Part shown: positions 1 to 5,499 of the stretch, piece after piece | Layout of the letters: each line of letters opens with the position of its first letter | Position numbering within the stretch: position 1 is the stretch's first letter | The notes under the pieces: model-generated | Told to the model about the DNA's origin: nothing | Database searches by the model: none | What the model saw: the letters and a program-made list of their open reading frames with translations, nothing else | Assembly: GCA_026418755.1 (NCBI GenBank) | Contig: JAOAAR010000113.1 | Span: 1 to 6,596, forward strand | Direction of reading: 5' to 3' | Source: Planctomycetota bacterium | GTDB lineage: Bacteria > Planctomycetota > SKW154 | DNA: 6,596 nt | Position numbers and translations under genes: made by a program

Positions 1-77
1 GACAAAAACCTAATCTCCTTCCGCGCAACAATGCATTAAGCGGTTTCAACACACAGAAGCAGAAAATGTGTATCTGA
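1..77. other. Left-edge non-coding stretch with a possible ribosome-binding site
   Basis: No gene is visible in these bases downstream of the metallopeptidase stop. On the minus strand AAGGAG (15-20) is a strong Shine-Dalgarno-like match. It is followed nine bases later by a possible TTG start (3-5), or by a start just outside the window, so another minus-strand gene may begin at this edge. A 7-bp imperfect hairpin (about 49-73, arms built on ACACA/TGTGT) has no T-run after it, so I do not call a terminator here. Confidence 0.3.
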
Positions 78-1967
78 TTATTTTGCAAGCGGCTTGAAAG
101 TTTCAAGTGCCTCCTTGAAACTCTTATACGCTTCCTCGAACTTCTCTTCAGGTGCCATTACGCCGATAATATACACATACTCCGTCGTCACAAGATAGAC
201 CCTCGCCCTACGACGCAGTTCCGTGCATATATTGGACTTCGGCGAAGCACAATCGTAAATCTTCTCGTAAGCATCAAGCCCACAAAGTTTAATCCTCCCT
301 TCAGAAATGAGTTTGTAATCCGTTATGTCACCGTTCTTGATAGCCTCATCAACCGCTTTCTTATGCTCAACCAAGTACTTGTCCAAATCGTGATTCATCA
401 TATTGCCAACACCAATCACGGAGATGCGTGCCTTAAGCGTATCTTTTAAGAAAACAACCGCCTCTGCTGCCTCCATCTTGGAAACAGGCGCTACGCTCCA
501 CCCCTTCGGGGGTGCAATCTGAAACTCCAACTCCTCAGAAACAAAAACTGTACCTTTCATCTTGCCAAGCGGCTCTAACTTCTGTTTCATCACCCATTTC
601 AGCCACACCTCCTCTACCTCTTCAATACTTTTTCCTAAATGCTTCTTCGTCAACTCCTCCAAATCCTCAACAGGACGCACCTGACGCCCTCTCCCCACGC
701 CCCCCTTCACATAATTTATGTAATCAACATAAACCTGTTGCCCTTTCATCCCCGCTTCGGTCAACAACCAATATGTGAACATCCCTCCATAAGCATAATG
801 AAGCGCCCCGTACTGAGCATGTGGAGTACCTATCAACTGCCGCAAAGGAATCTTCTTGTTCGTCCTCACAGACTCTTGCAAAGCCATCAATCTGTCCCTA
901 GAAACCCCCTGTATTTTAATCTTCCCTGTCTTCTTGTTTATATCCGCAGCCTCCATCACAACAGCAAGCCCCTCAATCAGCCAAATAGGCGCACTTATAC
1001 CTCCCATCCCTCCCATACCTCCCCCACCAAACAGCCCAATCAAGTCCTGAAAGAGATGAGTACACTCATGCGCAAGTACAGCAGAAGTGTCCCCTGTCAT
1101 CCCAAATACACCGTGATATGCGTAGAGTTTGAACTGCCCAGGAATGTAAAAACCTCCTACCCCCTGCGGCCTCCGAGTCATCTGCAAAAACTCTTCATAA
1201 TTACGGAATATGTAAATGTCACACTTCCTGTTCATAGGCCTAAACTGCCCCAAAATCTCAGTATACTTGTCGTATAATGCCTCAAGAAGCCATGAATAAT
1301 ACTCGGCAACCTTCCTCGGGCAGTTACACTCAAGATTGAAATGTTCAGAGGATATCCGATGACGGCTGTCCCACGGCACCCCCTCATACTCCTTCTGCTT
1401 CGCCTCCTCCGCAGCCGACACCTTCTCCTCTATCTTCTTCTTCTCCGCCTCCTCACGCCTCTTCCTCGCCTCCTCCTCACGCTTCTTAGCATCTTCGGCT
1501 TCCTCCTTCTTCACCCAGGTGCCGTCTTTCTTCACATAACCCTGCTCCCTCATATACTCCTCTTCTTTCACCCACTTGCCGTCAATCTTGGTATATCCCG
1601 CCTCCCTTCTCGCCCCCTCATGCTCCGGATCAATTGCTATCACTTTCTCCAACTCCTTCTCCGCTTCCTCCCTCAAGCCGTTCTTCTTACACCACTGCGC
1701 TAACTGGTAATGCCCTTCTGCATCCTTTTCCCCCAACTCCTTCCTTCTTTTCTCATACTCCTCTTTCAAACTCATATCCTTCTCGATTCTCTCAATCTCG
1801 TCGCGCATAAGCGTAATATCCCCGCCAGAAGTCCTCAACTTCACCGTCCCCCCTCCCTCTTCTACAATAGTACCTTTAAGCACCCGCCCGTCCTTCATAA
1901 CCACAGTGTCCCCGAAAATGAGAAATGGAATGACAATTGCAAAAAAGATGAGCAGAAAACGCACCAT
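78..1967 (-). CDS. Exported HExxH zinc metallopeptidase, DUF1570-like
   Basis: The protein has 629 residues. Residues 1-19 are a signal peptide (MVRF, a hydrophobic core, then FG before D20), so it is probably secreted or periplasmic. Residues 20-63 form a small beta module (VVMKDGRVLKGTIVEE). A TPR-like helical pair follows (about 83-117, with HYQLAQWC and IDPEH), then two GYxKxDGxWVK repeats (124-134 and 143-153) and a charged coiled coil (about 154-195). The peptidase-like domain (about 205-460) carries HECTH (300-304) after AVLA, and WLIEGLA (329-335), whose E332 is the probable third zinc ligand, as in gluzincins. A glycine-rich stretch (314-323) lies between them. The last 150 residues, beginning EFQIAPPKGW, look like a PsbP/DUF1795-type domain. 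Eight cysteines include C302 inside the zinc motif. Substrate is unknown. The ATG at 1965-1967 follows GGAGGG by seven bases and the kinase stop by 12, so co-expression with the kinase is expected. Proteolysis is inferred from motifs; the DUF1570 assignment is from memory. Confidence 0.87.
   Translation of the reverse strand: MVRFLLIFFAIVIPFLIFGDTVVMKDGRVLKGTIVEEGGGTVKLRTSGGDITLMRDEIERIEKDMSLKEEYEKRRKELGEKDAEGHYQLAQWCKKNGLREEAEKELEKVIAIDPEHEGARREAGYTKIDGKWVKEEEYMREQGYVKKDGTWVKKEEAEDAKKREEEARKRREEAEKKKIEEKVSAAEEAKQKEYEGVPWDSRHRISSEHFNLECNCPRKVAEYYSWLLEALYDKYTEILGQFRPMNRKCDIYIFRNYEEFLQMTRRPQGVGGFYIPGQFKLYAYHGVFGMTGDTSAVLAHECTHLFQDLIGLFGGGGMGGMGGISAPIWLIEGLAVVMEAADINKKTGKIKIQGVSRDRLMALQESVRTNKKIPLRQLIGTPHAQYGALHYAYGGMFTYWLLTEAGMKGQQVYVDYINYVKGGVGRGRQVRPVEDLEELTKKHLGKSIEEVEEVWLKWVMKQKLEPLGKMKGTVFVSEELEFQIAPPKGWSVAPVSKMEAAEAVVFLKDTLKARISVIGVGNMMNHDLDKYLVEHKKAVDEAIKNGDITDYKLISEGRIKLCGLDAYEKIYDCASPKSNICTELRRRARVYLVTTEYVYIIGVMAPEEKFEEAYKSFKEALETFKPLAK
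1500..1598 (-). repeat. Two tandem GYxKxDGxWVK repeats in the metallopeptidase
   Basis: Residues 124-134 (GYTKIDGKWVK) and 143-153 (GYVKKDGTWVK) share 8 of 11 positions and lie 19 residues apart. Both are followed by acidic residues (EEE and KEEA). They sit between the TPR-like segment and the coiled coil. As I recall, similar short Gly-Tyr/Trp-Val motifs occur in exported planctomycete proteins with this domain order; their function is unknown. Confidence 0.8.
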
Positions 1968-1974
1968 CTAAAAA

Positions 1975-1980
1975 CCCTCC
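1975..1980 (-). promoter_or_regulatory. Shine-Dalgarno of the metallopeptidase gene, overlapping the kinase stop
   Basis: GGAGGG at 1975-1980 lies seven bases before the ATG at 1965-1967. Its first G (1980) is also the last base of the kinase TAG stop (1980-1982). Ribosomes finishing the kinase therefore sit on this site, which suggests translational coupling of the two genes. Confidence 0.85.
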
Positions 1981-4900
1981 TACTTCTTCTCTTTCTCTCC
2001 TAAATAAGGATACTTCTCAACCACCTTCATTTCGTATATGTTTTGTAACCAATCGTCGTCAATCTTCCCCGTAACACGGATGTATGTCACCTTCAACGAC
2101 TTATCAGGAACCAAAAATCCAACAAAGCCCCTCTCGTCGTTGTCAAATTTTTCCTCCATCTCCACAAGACGCGCATTGTTCACAACAAACCTCAACTTGT
2201 CCCCTTCATGAGATGCTACCACCTTATAATATGAGTTCGCCGATACCTTCGGCGTGTATATTCCAAAAACTCCCTCGTGCTTCTTCCATTTCTCTGTGAA
2301 ACGGACAATAATATTTGCAGGCAAAGCAACACTCGAAAGCCCTCCCTTGGGATGATGCGGTAAATCCAGCGTCTGGCCCCCTGTAGGATTGTAGTCCAGC
2401 CCAAACAAATAAGCACCTTCTTGCGTCACCTTAAGCAAAATACCCACATTCCCAGGCTTCTCGTTCTGCGGCACACAGTTCACCTCTACCTCAACATCCC
2501 CCTCAAACGAAACCTTCAAAAAAACTGCACCACCTACCATCACACCTCCACCGCTCGCCTTCCGTATAAAAGAACCACTTTTGTTGTCCGTAAACCAATC
2601 ATCAAACTGCTTGTCTGCAGAAAACCTATACTCTAATGTCACCTCCCCCCCTCTCTTCTGTTTTAATGTGCCGTCAACCAAACCCTTCAACCCTTCCGCC
2701 ATCATCTCTTCAACCAACGCCTTCCTTACCTTCCTCCTCAATTGTTCGCTCACCTCTTTGAAAAACTCCTTCTTCTTCAATCCTTCATCTTTAAGCAACT
2801 CCTCAAACCGTTTCGCCGCTCCATCCGCCTCCCCCCTCTTCAACAACCCCTCTATCGCCTCTATAGCCTCTCGCAACGCAACATTCTCCGCCAAATTCGC
2901 CGCTGTCTGCGCCTCCTCAAACCAATCCTTGTCAACATTCACCCCTAACCGACGCGCCTCTACAAAAAACTTATACCCCTTCTCAGCACGCCCCGTAACC
3001 AAAAAATAAATCCCACCATCATAAAAAAATGCCCCGCTCTTTCCGCAAAGCAACCACAACAAATCCCCAACATCTATGTCAAATATGGATATAACCCGCT
3101 GCAAACCCTTCCCCTCTACAACAAGATTCTGCTCCTTCACATCAACCACCTTCGCATTCAATACTCCCCCATCCCAGAGTTTGAACGAAATCTCTTGCCC
3201 TCTCGAATCAGAAAACGCCTTCTTCAAACGCTCCAAACTCCGAAGCGTCGCATCCACCTTAAACTTCTCCCTCTCAACCTCCTTCCTCAATCTCTTGTCA
3301 ATAAGAGACCCCAAAACTTCTCTTGCAACCTCTGAAGCCTCCTGAAACTTGCGTAAACTAACAAGCGCAGGAAACTCCCTCCGAAACCTCTCATACGCTC
3401 TCTCTTCCTTCTTCCTCGCCTCCTCCTCCGTAATCGTTCTCCTCAACTCGTTCAACCTCTCCCTGCATACCCCAATAGAACGCTTAAACAACTCCTCCAC
3501 ACCACTCCGAGCCTCCTCAATCTTCTCATCTTCCAACAACCTCCCTACCTCAGCAGCCAACTCTTCAACCTTCCCCTTGTTCGCTCTCTCTATCCTCTCT
3601 CTCAAACCATCCTTCTGAGCATAAAGAGATTCTGGAACATCAAGCGACTCCAGCCTCTCCAACGCACCCTTATAATCGCCCCCCGAAAGTAAATCCTCCA
3701 CCTCCTTCAACCGCATACGAACTCTATCCTCATTCTGACGCGCCTTGATGCGCTCCTCTACAGACCTATACTCCTCCTTCATAACCCCTTCAGCAGCCGT
3801 TCCACGATACTTGCCAAAAAGCACCTCCATCTTCGCCTTCAAATCCTCCAGGTTCTTCGCCTCAGCCACCGCTTTCTCTATATCCTCCTTCGCCGCCCTG
3901 AGAACCTCCTCCCGTCTTCTTCTCTCCTCCTCTTCCTCCTCTATAATCGGCTGCTTCTTCACCCCCCTACCCACACGCTCCACCCTCCTCCTATCACCTT
4001 CCTCCACCATCGGCTGCCGACTGACATTCTTACCACCCTCCAAACCCGCATCAGCACCACCCGTCAGTACAAGAACCAGAAACATTATCACCCCAAACGC
4101 AACAATAACAGCAGGCACAAAAAATTTGTGATGAACTATCTCCGCTACATCAATCCCACTACCCAGCCGCGGAACCCCTCCTCTCAACACCGCCTCTATG
4201 TCCTCTCTCACATCCCTCGCACTCTGATACCGCTTCCCCCCCTCCTTGCTCAACATCTTCTCAATAACCTTGGCAAACCGCTCATCCACATCAGGCGCCA
4301 AATCGCGCACAGGCACAAGCGGCGCCTCTACATGCATCCTCATCGTCTCCTTCACATCCCCACCCTGAAACGGCGGACTCCCAGTAACCATATGATAAAG
4401 CGAAGCACCCAACGAGTATATGTCCGAACGATGGTCTATGTCTACCTCCCCCAATGCCTGCTCCGGAGAAATGTAAAACGGAGTCCCCTCCGCCTTACCC
4501 CGCTCATCCTCCCTTAATATCCCCCCTTTCGGCCTCGCCAACCCCAAATCACACAACTTCGCCACCCCTGACCTGTCAATTATTATGTTCCCAGGTTTCA
4601 CATCCCGATGAACAAGCCCCTTCGAATGCGCATAATCAAGCGCGGACGCCACATCCCTCCCTATCTCAAACGCCTCCTCTACCCCTAACCTCTTCCTCTC
4701 CTTCAAAAGAACATCTACAGTCACCCCATCAACATAGTCCATCACAAAATAATATGTCCCATCAACACATCCCGCATCTATCGCTGAAACAATGTTCTCA
4801 TGACGCAACTTCCCCATCGCCCGCGCCTCGTCCAAAAACCTCTTCGTGAACTGAGAGTCAGACGAAAACTCCTTGGAAAGAACCTTTATAGCAACCACTC

Positions 4901-5015
4901 GCTTCATACTCAACTGGATAGCCTTGTAGACCACCCCCATCGCACCTTTGCCCAGCACCCCCTCTATCCGATACCCAGGAATCTCAACCACTTCCCCTAC
5001 TCCGAACACCATCAC
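1980..5015 (-). CDS. Transmembrane serine/threonine protein kinase with large extracytoplasmic tail
   Basis: This is a PknB-like (Hanks-type) kinase, 1,011 residues counted from GTG 5015. Residues 15-280 form the catalytic domain: Gly loop GKGAMGVVY (22-30), ATP-anchoring K44 in VAIK, likely alphaC E63, catalytic loop HRDVKPGN (136-143), metal-binding DLG (156-158), GTPFYISPEQ (177-186) and SDIYSLG (197-203). All key residues are present, so it should be active; it would phosphorylate Ser/Thr on unknown partners. One hydrophobic helix follows (about 298-318). The remaining 690 residues should lie outside the cytoplasm: highly charged, coiled-coil-like sequence (about 356-600), a small beta-rich module (606-656), more helix (about 670-785), and a C-terminal beta-rich domain (about 790-983) resembling LamG/DUF1080 jelly rolls. 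PASTA repeats are absent. The start is uncertain: candidates are GTG 5015, ATG 5012, GTG 5009 and GTG 4991. The last has GGAG eight bases upstream and still keeps the kinase domain whole. The start at 5015 lies upstream of the predicted transcription start. The TAG stop overlaps the ribosome-binding site of the next gene. Confidence 0.93.
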   Translation of the reverse strand: MMVFGVGEVVEIPGYRIEGVLGKGAMGVVYKAIQLSMKRVVAIKVLSKEFSSDSQFTKRFLDEARAMGKLRHENIVSAIDAGCVDGTYYFVMDYVDGVTVDVLLKERKRLGVEEAFEIGRDVASALDYAHSKGLVHRDVKPGNIIIDRSGVAKLCDLGLARPKGGILREDERGKAEGTPFYISPEQALGEVDIDHRSDIYSLGASLYHMVTGSPPFQGGDVKETMRMHVEAPLVPVRDLAPDVDERFAKVIEKMLSKEGGKRYQSARDVREDIEAVLRGGVPRLGSGIDVAEIVHHKFFVPAVIVAFGVIMFLVLVLTGGADAGLEGGKNVSRQPMVEEGDRRRVERVGRGVKKQPIIEEEEEERRRREEVLRAAKEDIEKAVAEAKNLEDLKAKMEVLFGKYRGTAAEGVMKEEYRSVEERIKARQNEDRVRMRLKEVEDLLSGGDYKGALERLESLDVPESLYAQKDGLRERIERANKGKVEELAAEVGRLLEDEKIEEARSGVEELFKRSIGVCRERLNELRRTITEEEARKKEERAYERFRREFPALVSLRKFQEASEVAREVLGSLIDKRLRKEVEREKFKVDATLRSLERLKKAFSDSRGQEISFKLWDGGVLNAKVVDVKEQNLVVEGKGLQRVISIFDIDVGDLLWLLCGKSGAFFYDGGIYFLVTGRAEKGYKFFVEARRLGVNVDKDWFEEAQTAANLAENVALREAIEAIEGLLKRGEADGAAKRFEELLKDEGLKKKEFFKEVSEQLRRKVRKALVEEMMAEGLKGLVDGTLKQKRGGEVTLEYRFSADKQFDDWFTDNKSGSFIRKASGGGVMVGGAVFLKVSFEGDVEVEVNCVPQNEKPGNVGILLKVTQEGAYLFGLDYNPTGGQTLDLPHHPKGGLSSVALPANIIVRFTEKWKKHEGVFGIYTPKVSANSYYKVVASHEGDKLRFVVNNARLVEMEEKFDNDERGFVGFLVPDKSLKVTYIRVTGKIDDDWLQNIYEMKVVEKYPYLGEKEKK
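5000..5003 (-). promoter_or_regulatory. Candidate Shine-Dalgarno for an internal GTG start of the kinase
   Basis: GGAG at 5000-5003 is followed by TAGGGGAA and then GTG (4989-4991), a spacing of eight bases. With the predicted transcription start near 5012, this would give a normal short leader and a protein beginning MVEIPGYRIEGVLGKG. The upstream starts at 5015, 5012 and 5009 have no well-spaced Shine-Dalgarno. It competes with the leaderless ATG reading. Confidence 0.4.
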
Positions 5016-5018
5016 CCT

Positions 5019-5047
5019 ATTATACCCTGTAAATTAAACGCACTCAA
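5019..5047 (-). promoter_or_regulatory. Sigma70-type promoter for the kinase-metallopeptidase unit
   Basis: On the minus strand, TTGAGT (5042-5047; four of six match TTGACA) is followed by exactly 17 bases and a perfect TATAAT (5019-5024). The predicted first transcribed base, about seven bases past the -10 box, is the A at 5012. That base is the first of the ATG that is kinase codon 2 when counted from the GTG at 5015. Transcripts from here would therefore be leaderless at that ATG, or would carry a leader of about 21 bases to the GTG at 4989-4991. The box lies in the only sizeable gap between genes in the window. Confidence 0.7.
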
Positions 5048-5076
5048 TAGCCCTCTGTTTGATACTCTCAGTAGAC

Positions 5077-5101
5077 AAAAATACCCCCTCTCAAGGCAGG
5101 T
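5077..5101 (-). terminator. Possible weak intrinsic terminator after yraN
   Basis: Starting at the last base of the yraN stop codon, the minus strand reads ACCT, a bulged G, CCT, a TGAG loop, then AGG and GGGT. This folds as a 7-bp stem with one bulge and one T.G wobble. It is followed at once by ATTTTT. The stem is short, so efficiency may be low, but its place between yraN and the kinase promoter is what a transcription-unit boundary would show. Confidence 0.4.
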
Positions 5102-5484
5102 CAGTCAAAGGAAAAACAGTCCTCATGATGCGTGACTCTGTCACCATCAAGAGTAACTACATCAAACCGCACTGAAAACCTCTCAAGCGCCTTAGGATGC
5201 TTTGCAAGATACAACTTCGCAGCCCGCTTTATCCGCTGCACCTTCCGCGGAGTCACACTCTCTGCTGCACTCACAAGAGAACCACCTTCTCTTGAACGCA
5301 CCTCCACAAAAACAAGAACCCCTTTCTTCAGAGCAATAATGTCAATCTCACCACCACGAACTCGAAAATTGCGGACTATTATCTCATAACCCCGCCGCTT
5401 AAGATACCTGACAGCAATTGCCTCTGCCTCCTCCCCTTTACGCCTTCCTCTCGAATCCTCCTCCTTCTTCCGCCAGAAGAACAA
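5101..5484 (-). CDS. yraN: YraN / UPF0102 family protein, putative nuclease fold
   Basis: This 127-residue protein matches the UPF0102 (YraN) family over nearly its whole length. Visible family landmarks are GEEAEAIAVRYL (18-28), RGGEIDIIA (43-51), VFVEVRSR (59-66), the TPRKVQRIKRAAKLYL stretch (78-93) and RFDVV (106-110). The family adopts a restriction-endonuclease-like (PD-(D/E)xK) fold; the likely metal-site residues are D48 and E61, with R63 where some members have Lys. E. coli YraN also has Arg there, as I recall, so this is not a defect. The biological role is poorly defined, with DNA processing or recombination suspected. The start is a TTG at 5482-5484: no ATG or GTG lies between the in-frame upstream stop and the conserved core, and AAGGTG sits 7 bases upstream. 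It begins 15 bases after the kelch stop and in the same frame, so co-transcription is likely. yraN commonly sits near rplS and rnhB; neither is visible here. The protein is probably cytoplasmic, as no signal peptide is seen. Confidence 0.93.
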   Translation of the reverse strand: MFFWRKKEEDSRGRRKGEEAEAIAVRYLKRRGYEIIVRNFRVRGGEIDIIALKKGVLVFVEVRSREGGSLVSAAESVTPRKVQRIKRAAKLYLAKHPKALERFSVRFDVVTLDGDRVTHHEDCFSFD

Positions 5485-5491
5485 GAGCCAA

Positions 5492-5497
5492 CACCTT
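5492..5497 (-). promoter_or_regulatory. Shine-Dalgarno of yraN
   Basis: AAGGTG on the minus strand lies 7 bases before the TTG at 5482-5484. It lies in the 15-base gap right after the kelch TAA stop. It supports the non-ATG start, because no other conventional start codon is available upstream of the conserved domain. Confidence 0.6.
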
Positions 5498-5499
5498 AT

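Noticed and set aside
21..43. CCGC...GCGG arms around the palindrome AATGCATT (30-37) as a terminator
   Set aside because: The stem is only 4 bp around a 15-base loop and no T-run follows on the minus strand.
49..73. ACACA/TGTGT hairpin after the metallopeptidase as a terminator
   Set aside because: It is A/T-rich with a T.G wobble and an 11-base loop, and TGAAACC rather than a T-run follows.
1056..1070. Inverted repeat ATGAGT-AC-ACTCAT
   Set aside because: It coincides exactly with the codons of the HECTH zinc motif, so it is explained by coding; it is short and unaccompanied by other operator features.
639..1277. Long plus-strand open frame (212 codons), with others like it across 500-5135
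   Set aside because: They lie antisense to well-supported genes. Their translations are low-complexity, rich in Pro, Leu, Ser and His, with no domain, as expected from the C-rich, G-poor strand.
4542..4550. DLG instead of DFG in the kinase, as a sign of a pseudokinase
   Set aside because: DLG is common in active bacterial PknB-like kinases, and the Gly loop, K44, HRD and N143 are all intact.
5290..5310. Arg (R63) in place of Lys in the YraN VFVEV motif as a lost catalytic residue
   Set aside because: Arg at this position also occurs in other family members, including E. coli YraN as I recall.
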